Origin: Halorussus amylolyticus
GTDB lineage: Archaea; Halobacteriota; Halobacteria; Halobacteriales; Haladaptataceae
DNA: 64,000 nucleotides
Direction: 5' to 3'
Assembly (NCBI RefSeq): GCF_004143485.2
Contig: NZ_ML974131.1
Location: 179,867 to 243,866 of the forward strand
The notes under the pieces were generated by a model. That model ran no database searches. It had not been told where the DNA came from and was given only the letters and a program-made list of their open reading frames with translations. Of the stretch, positions 1-7,982 are shown in pieces. A program made the translations under genes and the position numbers. Position 1 is the first letter of the stretch, and each line of letters begins with the position of its first letter.

Positions 1-1
1 G

Positions 2-49
2 GGTCGGACGATGAGCGACGAGGATTTCGACGACGTTCTCGAATTCTAA
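2..49 (+). CDS. C-terminal end of an upstream gene (partial)
   Basis: The first 48 bases read as an open frame ending GRTMSDEDFDDVLEF-stop. The acidic tail is typical of haloarchaeal proteins, so this is probably the 3' end of a gene whose body lies outside the window. An internal ATG at 11 could also start a 12-residue peptide, which is less likely. Nothing can be said about function. Confidence 0.45.
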   Translation, partial: GRTMSDEDFDDVLEF

Positions 50-105
50 TTTAACGCTTCCGAAGCAGTTTAGGTGGTAGTCTATATAGTCACTGCTGAG
101 AACGC

Positions 106-555
106 GTGCAGACCGTACCGCTCTCCGACGACGAAAACTACGCGATTCTTGCCGAGCAGTTTGGGGATGGCCTCTCTTCGTTGGGCGCGTCGGACCAGCA
201 ACGAGTCGTCAAGCGACTTCACACCGTCTTGGCCAGTAGCACCCCGCAGTACTATATCTACGAGACCGTCGAGGGGTGTGACGAACTGGAGATAATTCGA
301 GAAGGGGACTCACTGCGCCTCTACTGTCGTCTCGTCATGGGCCTCCCACAGAACGACGCGCGGTACAACGTTCTTTTCGCGTTCTACGTCGATGACCACG
401 GTTACGACCCTTCGAGGCTGTCACACTTCGACGACGCGGCAGAACGGTGGCTCGACGAGATAACGGATTTTGCGACCGTCCAAAACGTGGACGCGTATCT
501 CGAAGAACACGACGCGAAGAAAGCGGAGTTCTTCGCGAAGCGACTCGACGAATAA
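106..555 (+). CDS. hypothetical acidic protein, 149 aa
   Basis: A GTG start lies about 20 bases downstream of a TATA-like CTATATAG (82-89), suggesting a leaderless or near-leaderless transcript. The protein mixes alpha and beta segments, with a middle part that could be beta-rich (around residues 60-90) and a charged, helical C-terminus ending AKKAEFFAKRLDE. I do not recognise the family. The general pattern is not inconsistent with a small toxin-like or phage-derived protein, but no catalytic motif is visible. It runs convergently with the dephospho-CoA kinase gene that ends at 585. Confidence 0.75.
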   Translation: MQTVPLSDDENYAILAEQFGDGLSSLGASDQQRVVKRLHTVLASSTPQYYIYETVEGCDELEIIREGDSLRLYCRLVMGLPQNDARYNVLFAFYVDDHGYDPSRLSHFDDAAERWLDEITDFATVQNVDAYLEEHDAKKAEFFAKRLDE

Positions 556-584
556 GTCCGGGAACGTTCCTTCCGCGCGAACCC

Positions 585-1136
585 TCAACTCTCGTCTAGA
601 ATCTCGAACACCGCTTCCAAGTCTCCCTCCATCCGACCCAACAAATCGCGCATCTCGGCTTTCGCCTCCTCGGTCACTCGCGCGCGGACCATCCCCTCAT
701 CTGGCTGACCGTACACTACAGTCGCACCGAGCGGCGCGGCCGCGATTGCGGGGAGCGCCGCGAGGTCCTCCTCGCCATCGACCACGATGACGGTCGGGTC
801 GGGGTCGGCGATGGCGTCCCGGAGCGCGACCAGCAGGTCGCGCGTCAGCGTCCCGGCCGGATTCTCGACGCGGACCTCGCGCGCGTTTTCGGTGACGCGC
901 GCAACGCTCTCGGCCACCTCGTCGCGGACCGTCTCGCGCTTGGTCAGGCCGTCCACGAGCGCCACGTCGGGGGTGACGCCCGCCCGCACGAGGTGGGCGG
1001 TCACCACGTCGCCCACCGCGACGAGCGGCGGGTCGGCGTCCAAAAGCAGCCGCTCGGCGTCGGTGAAAATCGGCCCGAGCGGCTCCTTGAGTTCCCCGCG
1101 CATCTCGGCGGGGAGCGAGACGAGGATTTCGGCCAT
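585..1136 (-). CDS. GTP-dependent dephospho-CoA kinase (DUF359 family)
   Basis: This archaeal-type enzyme phosphorylates dephospho-CoA with GTP in the last step of coenzyme A synthesis. The 183-residue protein shows the DUF359 pattern: VAVGDVVTAHLVRAG, VDGLTKRE, an ENPAGTLT segment, VVDGEEDLAALPAI and VVYGQPDEGMV. The ATG at 1134-1136 is chosen because the family begins just ahead of the conserved LKEPLG segment; longer upstream frame is shadow. It is the last gene of a leftward block with Spt4, Rpo7, a PIN protein and aIF2-gamma, a synteny I recall from many haloarchaea. The specific function rests on family knowledge. Confidence 0.88.
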   Translation of the reverse strand: MAEILVSLPAEMRGELKEPLGPIFTDAERLLLDADPPLVAVGDVVTAHLVRAGVTPDVALVDGLTKRETVRDEVAESVARVTENAREVRVENPAGTLTRDLLVALRDAIADPDPTVIVVDGEEDLAALPAIAAAPLGATVVYGQPDEGMVRARVTEEAKAEMRDLLGRMEGDLEAVFEILDES

Positions 1137-1150
1137 TCTAGTCGGTCTCG

Positions 1151-1348
1151 CTACCGGACTTTCAGCGCGTACCGGCCCGGCTTCGTGACCTCCATCTCGC
1201 GCGCGATTTCGCTCTCGTCGGGGTGGGCGACGATGACGTACCCGGCCCAGTCCTCGGTGAGACTGGTCGAGCCACAGATGGAACAGGTGTCCTCGTCGGG
1301 GTCCACGACGGCGTGGCACTCCCGACAGGCGAGGCGGTCACCGGCCAT
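1151..1348 (-). CDS. spt4: transcription elongation factor Spt4 (RNAP subunit E'')
   Basis: Spt4 pairs with Spt5 (NusG) and clamps RNA polymerase on DNA to promote processivity. The 65-residue protein carries a four-cysteine zinc site: CREC near residues 8-11 and CSIC near residues 22-25, followed by WAGYVIV and a C-terminal GRYALKVR, all characteristic of archaeal Spt4. It lies 14 bases upstream of the kinase gene and two bases downstream of Rpo7, so the three are probably one transcript. Confidence 0.95.
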   Translation of the reverse strand: MAGDRLACRECHAVVDPDEDTCSICGSTSLTEDWAGYVIVAHPDESEIAREMEVTKPGRYALKVR

Positions 1349-1350
1349 GA

Positions 1351-1923
1351 TTACTCACTCTCTGTGGCCGCTTGGCGCTGCTCGCGGTCGTCTTTGAGCC
1401 AGCCGTGCTTGCCGAGTCCCACCTGTTTCGCGGTGAGACCGATTTTGCTCTCGCGGGGGTTGCGCTCGTCGATGCTCTTGGTAACGATGCGCGCGCGCAC
1501 GGAGTCGCCGACTCCGAGGGTGCGGTTCGACTCGCGCGAGGCGAGCTGTTGGTTCTCCTCGTCGTAGGCGAGATACTCGTCGGAAATCTGAGAGACGTGG
1601 AGCAGGCCGTCCACCGGCCCGATGCCGACGAACGCGCCGAAGTTGACGACCTCCACGACTTCGCCGTCCACGACCTCCTGCATCTGGGGGTCGAAGGTGA
1701 CGGCGTCGAACTCCGCCTCGTAGTACACGCCCGGCCGGTTCGGGAGGACCGCTCCGTCACCGATATCGTGTACCTTCACGACGCTGACGACGCTTCCGGC
1801 GTCCTCGTCCATCCGACCTTCGAGTTTGTCCTGCAGGAGCTTCTTGACCAACCGCGGCGTGACCTCCGCGAGGTGCTTGGGCGGCACCTCGACCGTATCT
1901 TTGAGTCTGACCCGTTTGTACAT
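1351..1923 (-). CDS. rpo7: DNA-directed RNA polymerase subunit Rpo7 (E')
   Basis: Rpo7 forms the polymerase stalk with Rpo4, binds exiting RNA and helps open-complex formation. The 190-residue protein has the N-terminal RNP-like half (starting MYKRVRLKDTVEVPP) and an S1/OB domain from about residue 80 (VDGEVVEVVNFGAFVGIGP, then DGLLHVSQISDEY). Length fits archaeal homologues, with an extra charged tail. It is directly followed by spt4. Confidence 0.96.
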   Translation of the reverse strand: MYKRVRLKDTVEVPPKHLAEVTPRLVKKLLQDKLEGRMDEDAGSVVSVVKVHDIGDGAVLPNRPGVYYEAEFDAVTFDPQMQEVVDGEVVEVVNFGAFVGIGPVDGLLHVSQISDEYLAYDEENQQLASRESNRTLGVGDSVRARIVTKSIDERNPRESKIGLTAKQVGLGKHGWLKDDREQRQAATESE

Positions 1924-1924
1924 G

Positions 1925-2344
1925 CTAAGGTTTGCTAACTGCGAGTTTGTTCCGGCCCCTTATATGAATTACCGGTGTGCCCGCGTCGAGCACCCGCCGT
2001 TTGAGGGGGCCGTCGTTCGTGACGACGTAGTCGAACTCGGGCGCGAGTTCGACCAGCGCGTCGTCTGCGTACGATACTTCGTGTTCGACGGTGCGACAGC
2101 GGTCGGCCGCGAGGTCCGCGCCGACGCTCGCCGCGACGGCTTCCTGTCCAGCGCCGTCCGCGAGTTTCGCTAGCTCGTCGCGGACCGCGCGGGGGACGAC
2201 GTACTCGATGCCGCGCGTCGGTTCGTCCGAGTCGCGAGGCGACTCGGACGAACCGAGCAGGCGTTCGACCTCCTCGAACAGTCGAACGTCGGATTCGACC
2301 GGCATCATGAGCGCGCTCGTGTCGAGGGCGACCGTCGTGACCAT
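1925..2344 (-). CDS. PIN-domain protein (rRNA-processing/Fcf1-like nuclease fold)
   Basis: A 139-residue PIN-type protein. It shows the acidic metal-binding residues expected of the fold: D8 in ALDTSALMMPVE, a central glutamate in VRDEL, and aspartates in YADDALVELA and YVVTNDGPLKRR. Such single-domain proteins are placed with rRNA processing in archaea (family inference). It lies between aIF2-gamma and Rpo7 with almost no spacing. An oddity is a serine/aspartate-rich stretch at residues 30-42, encoded by a perfect 17-bp inverted repeat (2219-2255), that looks like an in-frame insertion between two conserved parts of the fold. Confidence 0.88.
   Translation of the reverse strand: MVTTVALDTSALMMPVESDVRLFEEVERLLGSSESPRDSDEPTRGIEYVVPRAVRDELAKLADGAGQEAVAASVGADLAADRCRTVEHEVSYADDALVELAPEFDYVVTNDGPLKRRVLDAGTPVIHIRGRNKLAVSKP
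2219..2255. repeat. perfect 17-bp inverted repeat inside PIN gene, loop GAG
   Basis: Arms CGGTTCGTCCGAGTCGC (2219-2235) and its exact reverse complement (2239-2255) are separated by GAG. The element encodes residues 30-42 of the PIN protein. Confidence 0.95.
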
Positions 2345-2348
2345 TCGA

Positions 2349-3581
2349 CTACTCGCGCAGGGTGCCGATGCCGATGAGCCGCCACCGCGCACCGATGCGG
2401 CGGTTGATGGCTATCTTGGCTCCCTCGGGCGCGCAGACCGGGCGCTTGAGCGCGACTTCGCACTCGCCCGACCGGGCGCTCGTCACGGAGCCGACCGTGG
2501 TCGCGGTGCCGACGGTCAGCATCAGCGGCTCGCCCGTCGAAATCTCGTCGATATCCTGGTCGTCCACGCCCACGAGACGTTTGAGCAGGTCCACTTCCAT
2601 CGTGAACTGTCGCCACGTCGGCGGGAGACTGCCGGGCGGTCCGGCGATTTGGCCCGCCAGCGCGTCGCCTTTCGTCAGGCTCGGGTCGAGTCCGGTCCCG
2701 ACGCCGAGCAGACCGCCGGGCGTGACTTCATCGACCGTGTCGCCGCCCGCCTGAAGCGAGCGCACGTCGGTTTCGATGGGTTCCCAGCGAGTCTCGCCGC
2801 CCTCCTCGACCTCGTGGCCGGGGCGGAGTTCGAGGTCGTCGCCCGTCGTGAGCTTGCCCTCGACCAGACTGCCGCCGAGGACCCCGCCCATCAGGCCGTC
2901 CCACTCGGTGCCGGGGCGGTTGATGTCGAAGCTCCGCGCGACGTACATCCGCGCGTCGGCGTTCGGGTCGCGGTCGGGCGTCGGAATCTCGCGCTCGATG
3001 GCGTCGATGAGGAGGTCGATGTTGACCTCCTGCTGGGCCGAGATGGGGACGACCGGCGCATCCTCGGCGACGGTGCCCTCCACGAACTCCTGAATCTCGC
3101 GGTAGTTCGCTTCGGCCTGCTCGCGGTCGACCAAATCGACCTTGTTCTGGGCGATGACGATGTTGTCGATGCCGATGATGTCGAGCGCCATCAGATGTTC
3201 TTCGGTCTGAGCCTGTGGGACGGGTTCGCTGGCCGAAACGACCAGCACCGCGCCGTCCATCAGCGCCGCGCCCGAGAGCATCGTCGCCATCAGCGTCTCG
3301 TGGCCCGGCGCGTCCACGAACGACACCGTGCGAAGCGGTTCGCTTTCGGTTCCGTCCGGGCACGTCTCATCGACCGTGTAGCACTCCGGTTCGTCCATCT
3401 CGGGACAGCGCCGGAACGTGGCGTCTGCGTACCCGAGCCGGATGGAGATGCCACGCTTCATCTCCTCCGAATGTTGGTCGGTCCACTCGCCACTGAGCGC
3501 CTGTACGAGCGTCGTCTTGCCGTGGTCTACGTGGCCGACCAGTCCGATGTTCACCTCCGGTTGGGTATGATTTCCTGTCAA
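2349..3581 (-). CDS. eif2g: translation initiation factor aIF2 subunit gamma
   Basis: This GTPase core of archaeal aIF2 delivers Met-tRNAi to the ribosome. The G1 motif GHVDHGKT is at residues 16-23, the G3 motif [12 protein letters not shown] follows, and [10 protein letters not shown] is G4. Cysteines 59, 67 and 74 form the family's zinc knuckle region. Two beta-barrel domains follow the G domain, with a conserved end at [13 protein letters not shown]. At 410 residues it has standard length. A promoter should lie in the 200 bases up to the divergent gene at 3787. It heads the leftward block that continues through the PIN, Rpo7, Spt4 and kinase genes. Confidence 0.97.
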   Translation of the reverse strand: MTGNHTQPEVNIGLVGHVDHGKTTLVQALSGEWTDQHSEEMKRGISIRLGYADATFRRCPEMDEPECYTVDETCPDGTESEPLRTVSFVDAPGHETLMATMLSGAALMDGAVLVVSASEPVPQAQTEEHLMALDIIGIDNIVIAQNKVDLVDREQAEANYREIQEFVEGTVAEDAPVVPISAQQEVNIDLLIDAIEREIPTPDRDPNADARMYVARSFDINRPGTEWDGLMGGVLGGSLVEGKLTTGDDLELRPGHEVEEGGETRWEPIETDVRSLQAGGDTVDEVTPGGLLGVGTGLDPSLTKGDALAGQIAGPPGSLPPTWRQFTMEVDLLKRLVGVDDQDIDEISTGEPLMLTVGTATTVGSVTSARSGECEVALKRPVCAPEGAKIAINRRIGARWRLIGIGTLRE

Positions 3582-3786
3582 CGTTGACCTCCTGAAGTAA
3601 TTCTACTGGAAGATTCGCCCCGAACGACTGATAAACCTACTGTTCTGGTTCGGGTCGTCGCGCACAATCGAAGGACGTGTCGTGTTACCGAACCCCGAAT
3701 TACGGCTCGTCGCTCGGAATCATAACACAACTTACAAAACTGCGATTAAGGCAACACTTTAGCCGAACGCTACCGCACGCCCCTGT

Positions 3787-4713
3787 ATGAGCGAGACGAG
3801 CGGGCCGAACGCGAGCATACAGGAGTGCGACGACTGCGTGGCCCCGGCCGAGGCGTTCTCGGTCATCGCCAACGAGACGCGCCTGTCGATTCTGGAGGCG
3901 CTCTGGGCCGCGCCCGAGCGCCCGGTGACCTTCTCGGAACTTCGCCGGGAGGTCGGCATGCGCGACAGCGCGCAGTTCAACTACCACCTCAAACAGCTCA
4001 CCGACCACTTCGTGGTCCAGACCGACGCGGGCTACGATTTCAGGCAAGCGGGCCAGAAGGTCGTCCGGGCGATACTGGCGGGGTCGTTCAACGAACATCC
4101 CGAGATGGACCCCTTCGAAGTCGTGGGCAGCTGTGCGGCCTGCGAGGGGGCGCTGTGGGCGCGCTACGAGGACGAGATGCTCGCCATCGACTGCGCGGAG
4201 TGCGGCAAGCCCCACGGGAAGTACCCCTTCCCGCCGGGCGGCCTGAACGACCGCACCGAGTGCGAAATCGCCGAGGCGTTCAATCAGCGCGTGCGCCACC
4301 TCCACTGCCTCGCCGCGGACGGCGTCTGCCCCGAGTGCAACGGCCGGATGACCACCACCGTCACTCACGACGACGAGGCGTACCTCGGTCTCGAAGTCCG
4401 GGTGGACCACGAGTGCGAGCAGTGTCACCACCAACTCTACTCGGCGGTGGGCCTGTCGCTGCTCGACCAGTCGGACGTGGTGACGTTCTACCGCGACCAC
4501 GGTATCGACCTCTGCACCAAGCCGTACTGGTGCCTCGCGTGGTGTGTCAGCGACGAGCATACCACGGTCGTCTCGACCGACCCGTGGGAGATTCGAATCG
4601 AAATCGCGCTCGACGACGAGGTGCTTCGGGTGACGCTCGACGGGAATCTGGACGTGTTGGAGTTGGAACGCGAGAGTCGGTCGGCGGCCTCGGAAGGTGC
4701 GAAGGCGATTTGA
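3787..4713 (+). CDS. ArsR-type winged-helix protein with zinc-ribbon C-terminal part
   Basis: The 308-residue protein starts with a winged helix (AFSVIANETRLSILEALW, then a recognition helix in DSAQFNYHLKQLTDHF, residues about 20-90), the arrangement of haloarchaeal ArsR-like regulators. The C-terminal two thirds contain paired cysteines: CAAC and CAEC about residues 117-142, CPEC about 182 and CEQC about 215, suggesting two zinc-binding modules. Such proteins are annotated in haloarchaea as DUF7351-type HTH regulators (from memory). Ligand and targets are unknown. Confidence 0.85.
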   Translation: MSETSGPNASIQECDDCVAPAEAFSVIANETRLSILEALWAAPERPVTFSELRREVGMRDSAQFNYHLKQLTDHFVVQTDAGYDFRQAGQKVVRAILAGSFNEHPEMDPFEVVGSCAACEGALWARYEDEMLAIDCAECGKPHGKYPFPPGGLNDRTECEIAEAFNQRVRHLHCLAADGVCPECNGRMTTTVTHDDEAYLGLEVRVDHECEQCHHQLYSAVGLSLLDQSDVVTFYRDHGIDLCTKPYWCLAWCVSDEHTTVVSTDPWEIRIEIALDDEVLRVTLDGNLDVLELERESRSAASEGAKAI

Positions 4714-5117
4714 AATCGGGTGTTGGGAGTTGATGGTCGTGTTTCGTGAATCGTCGCGGTGGTGTCGAACGGAGGAGTGAGTCGGTGGGGTGTGGAGAGT
4801 TGGAGTGAGTCGGTGGAGTCGCGGCAAAGCTAGCTACTTCCGGCACCTATGAGGACCGCACAGCACCGCGACCGCGGGCCACACCCTCCCCAACCGACTC
4901 CCTCACTCGCGCCTTCGGCGCTCGCTCGGTCGTCCCTCGCACGCATGGGCGCACCCACGAGGGGTGCGCCAGCGCGCGCCGTCTGCTAAATTCCTTTGTT
5001 TTGTGCCCATTTGAAATACAGATTACAGAAATCGAGTCCGGTAACGCCGACTACAAAAATGTATTCCAGATTATACTTTTGGTTGTGGCGGCCCTCCACC
5101 TAGATGAGGAGAGACCG
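4714..5117. other. 404-base intergenic region containing structured repeat copy A
   Basis: No credible gene is seen. The region holds GT-rich sequence (4720-4820), then repeat copy A (4830-4980), then an AT-richer stretch (4985-5075) that probably contains the promoter of the membrane protein gene at 5118. Confidence 0.7.
4830..4980 (+). repeat. GCTAGCTA structured repeat, copy A (short form)
   Basis: It begins GCTAGCTAC, continues through a CTATGAGGACCGCAC segment and a CCACACCCTCCCCAACCGA block, and ends with a hairpin GGCGCACCC-acgag-GGGTGCGCC (4948-4970) followed by AGCGCGCGCC. The same block order occurs at 12681 and 48208. It lacks the first hairpin module present in the other two copies. 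Not protein coding. Confidence 0.85.
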
Positions 5118-5402
5118 ATGAAACCGAACTACTCTCGAAGGGTCGCACCGCTCGTCCGAACGCCCCGCCGACGCGGCGGCGTCGGCGGTCGCGTCACCTC
5201 GACGCTCGCGCTCCCGATTACCGCGCTGGCGCTCGTGGTCTCGTCCCTGCTGACCGGCACGGCGTTCGCCACCGCGCTGGCCGTCGTACCGACCACGGTT
5301 CCGACCCTGCTCGTCGGATGGGCCGCGTCGATTGGCTTCGCGTTCGCGCTCCCGCTGGCGGTCGTCCGGGGCGTGGTCGCGGTGGTCGAACGAACCGAGT
5401 GA
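5118..5402 (+). CDS. small membrane protein, 94 aa
   Basis: After a basic N-terminus (MKPNYSRRVAPLVRTPRRRG) two hydrophobic helices are predicted, about residues 32-52 and 58-82, with a short acidic end. The ATG at 5118 is preferred over upstream starts because upstream codons are AT-rich and unlike haloarchaeal coding sequence. I do not recognise the family. Many such small two-helix proteins exist in haloarchaea. Confidence 0.7.
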   Translation: MKPNYSRRVAPLVRTPRRRGGVGGRVTSTLALPITALALVVSSLLTGTAFATALAVVPTTVPTLLVGWAASIGFAFALPLAVVRGVVAVVERTE

Positions 5403-5479
5403 GATTTTTCGCCGACCTGTCGGTACGCGCCGAAAATAGTTACTGTCGTTCGCGCCCAAGTCGCCTGTGGTGGGACAGC

Positions 5480-5716
5480 ATGTGCCACGAAAGGGTCGTT
5501 CGACTACGAACGTCCGGCAGAGCCGCCGAATCCGACCGCGAGGACGAAACTCCGACCGACCGCGAAACCGAGACCGAACGCGAGCGCCGCGGACCGACCG
5601 GACCGGTCGCGCTCGTCGGGGGTCGTCTCGCGCCGTTCGTCGCGTCGAAGCTCGCCGAGCGTGACGACGAGAGGGGCGAGAAGGACGAGCGTCGAGAGAC
5701 GCCGATTTCGCGCTAA
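5480..5716 (+). CDS. possible small charged protein, 78 aa
   Basis: The frame starts MCHERVVRLRTSG and is rich in D, E and R (TPTDRETETERERRG). Codon third positions are mostly G or C and the codons are typical of the neighbours, which supports coding. No family is recognised. The reverse strand also has an open frame (5504-5755) with two hydrophobic stretches, so the assignment is not certain. Confidence 0.4.
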   Translation: MCHERVVRLRTSGRAAESDREDETPTDRETETERERRGPTGPVALVGGRLAPFVASKLAERDDERGEKDERRETPISR

Positions 5717-5766
5717 GGACTTCGCCGAACGACGACCTTTTTCTCGCCTCGCCACCGAGTAGGCGT

Positions 5767-6729
5767 GTGCGCGAATTTCCCTTCGAGTTGGCGCTGTGCG
5801 CGCACCTCGAAGCCACCGAAGATTGGGTCGTCGGCCGGCAAATCGGCGGCGGCGTCCGCGCGCCAGCCAACCGAATCCTCGACGTGGTCTGCGTCGAACC
5901 CGGCCCGGAGATGGACACGCGGGCCGAACTGACGCCCGAGACCGTCCCCGACGCCGCCGTCGAGAGCGACGTGGGCGTCGGGCGCGCCCGCGACCCCCGG
6001 ACGGCGTTCGACTGCTCGCCCGAACACGCCCGCGCGGTCGCCGAGCGCGCGGTCGAAATCGGCTTCTTCGAGCGCGAAGTCGGCGGCGGCGTCCGACAGG
6101 TCGCGCGCTACCCAGACGACTGGTTCGGGCGTATCGTCGGCATCGAGAACAAGCCCGACCTCGATTCGCCTGGCGACCTGCTGACCCAACTCCGGAAGGA
6201 CGTGAGCATCGCGCTCGCCGATGAGGTGATTCTCGCGACCGAGAGCTACGTCACCGGGGCGCACCTCAATCGAATCCCCGAGGCGGTCGGCGTCTGGCGG
6301 TTCGACCCCGAGACCGGCGACCGCGAGGTCGTTCGCGAGGCCGAACCCCTCGCCACCTCCGGGCCGGGCGTCGAACTCCTCGAAAAGCATCCGCTTCGGA
6401 CCGATGTCGCACCGGTCTCGGCCGACGAGAAGGCCCGCCAGCGCAGGCGGATGGCCGAGCGCGCCTACGGAAAGGGGTGGCGGACCTACGACTTCCCGGC
6501 GTGTGGCGAGATTGAGAGCGCGGAACGCGAAGGGAGCGACGGACTCCCGTACTGCGCGTGGAAAGGGCGGGTCGTGAACCCCACCGAGTGCGGGCCGAAC
6601 TGTCCCGGCCACGACCCCGCCGACCCGCCGGACGTGGACGTGGCGGACGCGCGCGACGGTCGGACGCCGTGGGTCGCGGAACCCGAAGGGAAGGCTCGGC
6701 GGCAGTCGGGGCTGGACCGGTTCGGGTAG
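5767..6729 (+). CDS. DUF5787-type haloarchaeal protein, 320 aa
   Basis: Starts with GTG at 5767 (MREFPFELALCAHLE). Recognisable blocks are ILDVVCVEPGPEMD, VARYPDDWFGRIVGIENKPDL (residues about 112-135) and VILATESYVTGAHLNRIP. The E-x-K in IENKPDL, together with an upstream aspartate in LDVVCVEPGPE, resembles a nuclease-like PD-(D/E)XK core; that is my inference. A late cysteine group (YCAWK, CGPNCPGH) may bind metal. The family name is from memory of similar haloarchaeal proteins; function is unknown. Confidence 0.8.
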   Translation: MREFPFELALCAHLEATEDWVVGRQIGGGVRAPANRILDVVCVEPGPEMDTRAELTPETVPDAAVESDVGVGRARDPRTAFDCSPEHARAVAERAVEIGFFEREVGGGVRQVARYPDDWFGRIVGIENKPDLDSPGDLLTQLRKDVSIALADEVILATESYVTGAHLNRIPEAVGVWRFDPETGDREVVREAEPLATSGPGVELLEKHPLRTDVAPVSADEKARQRRRMAERAYGKGWRTYDFPACGEIESAEREGSDGLPYCAWKGRVVNPTECGPNCPGHDPADPPDVDVADARDGRTPWVAEPEGKARRQSGLDRFG

Positions 6730-6768
6730 AGGACGGGCTTGTTACAGTGGGACTTGCAGTTGGATACC

Positions 6769-6776
6769 TATAAATA
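6769..6776 (+). promoter_or_regulatory. TATA box candidate
   Basis: CTATAAAT lies about 50 bases before the ATG at 6823 in an AT-rich pocket (6755-6822), so the expected transcription start gives a leader of roughly 20-25 bases. Confidence 0.55.
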
Positions 6777-6822
6777 CCGCTAAAATTGATGAACTTGAGT
6801 CAATAAGCATACAAAAGCGATA

Positions 6823-7263
6823 ATGTCAGATTCACCAGCAGACGACGAACCGCTCGTCACGAGACTCGAAGGCGACGAGGCGCGACGGATGCTCGAAGAC
6901 CTCTCGACGGAACCGAAATACGACCAACTGAAGGACGAAGTACTCCGACGCGGCGAAGCGTTGCGCCCCGAGGACGTGATAGTCGTTCGCGTCGACGGCG
7001 AGCAGCACGGCGTCATCGCCGACGTTCCGCTCGCCGACACCGACGCCGACGAGGGACATCTCGCCATCGGGCAGAACGTGGAGACCGGCGAGATCACCCT
7101 CGCGGCTCTCGAATACGAGAACGAACGCGACGGGAAGACCGAAGAGACGACGCTCGAACTGACCAACAGTTCCTCATTCGAAGAAACGACGCGAGTGTTC
7201 GACCCGGATACCCTGAACGACATCGAGTTCGACGTTCCCGACGACTTCGAAAACGAATCGTAG
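6823..7263 (+). CDS. hypothetical acidic protein, 146 aa (possible halocin-immunity-like fold)
   Basis: A highly acidic, soluble protein without a signal peptide. The order of elements (a helical segment KYDQLKDEVLRRGEA, then a beta segment VRVDGEQHGVIADVP, then ALEYENERDGKTEETT) weakly resembles the propeptide part of the halocin C8-like precursor in this window (residues 60-150). No catalytic motif is visible. It has its own promoter and lies between DUF5787 and UspA genes. The relationship is a guess from pattern only. Confidence 0.75.
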   Translation: MSDSPADDEPLVTRLEGDEARRMLEDLSTEPKYDQLKDEVLRRGEALRPEDVIVVRVDGEQHGVIADVPLADTDADEGHLAIGQNVETGEITLAALEYENERDGKTEETTLELTNSSSFEETTRVFDPDTLNDIEFDVPDDFENES

Positions 7264-7340
7264 GGGCGTCCGTCGGCGAACCCGAACGGCGGCCACGCAC
7301 AGTGACGGGACTTTTGAGGGTCGCCGTCGAACCCTCACAC

Positions 7341-7982
7341 ATGTACGACCGCATCCTCGTGCCGACCGACGGGAGCGACCAGCCACCGGTCACGACCCAC
7401 GCGCTCAACGTGGCCGAACTCTGCGACGCCACGGTTCACGCGCTCTACGTCGTGGACGAGAAGGCGCTGAACTACCAGCCCTCCGAGTCGGGCCGCGAGG
7501 AGACCCTGCGCGCTCGCCGCGAGGAGGGCGAGTCCGCGACCGAGAAAATCGCCGAGAAGGCGGCCGACCGCGGCGTGCAAGTCACCACCGCCATCGAGAC
7601 GGGAACGCCCTCGGATGTCGTCGTCTCCTACGCCGAGGACAACGACATCGAGATGATAGTGATGGGGACCCACGGCCGCTCCGGCGTGGACCGGTACGTC
7701 CTCGGGAGCGTGACCGAGGAGGTGGTCCGCGCGAGCGAGGCCCCCGTCCTCACGGTGAACCTCTCGCGCCAGCGCCGGGCGGTCCGCGACGACGAGACCG
7801 CAGTCGAGCGCGCCCGGCAGGTCCTCGCCGACGAGGGCCACGAAGTCGCCGCGGTCCCCGAGGAGCCCTACCGCGAGAGCAACACGTGGATAGTTCGGGC
7901 GGTCACGGCCGACGACGAGACGTTCAACGTCCACATCGACGCCTCCTCCGGGGAGGCCCGAATCGCCCGAATCGGAACGTGA
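7341..7982 (+). CDS. universal stress protein (UspA) with C-terminal extension
   Basis: Residues 1-140 are a UspA domain: MYDRILVPTDGSDQ at the start and the nucleotide-binding GTHGRSGVDRYVLGSVTE motif, followed by APVLTV. A second part (about residues 150-213) ends VRAVTADDETFNVHIDASSGE and is probably a small beta-rich domain with peptidase-propeptide-like character. The stop codon overlaps the GTG start of mobA (GTGA), so the two are translationally coupled. ATP-binding type is inferred from the G-2x-G-9x-G(S/T) motif. Confidence 0.93.
   Translation: MYDRILVPTDGSDQPPVTTHALNVAELCDATVHALYVVDEKALNYQPSESGREETLRARREEGESATEKIAEKAADRGVQVTTAIETGTPSDVVVSYAEDNDIEMIVMGTHGRSGVDRYVLGSVTEEVVRASEAPVLTVNLSRQRRAVRDDETAVERARQVLADEGHEVAAVPEEPYRESNTWIVRAVTADDETFNVHIDASSGEARIARIGT

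Noticed and set aside
5504-5755. A minus-strand frame with two hydrophobic stretches
   Set aside because: Overlaps the plus-strand frame 5480-5716, which has more typical codon use; not certain, but the plus strand is preferred.
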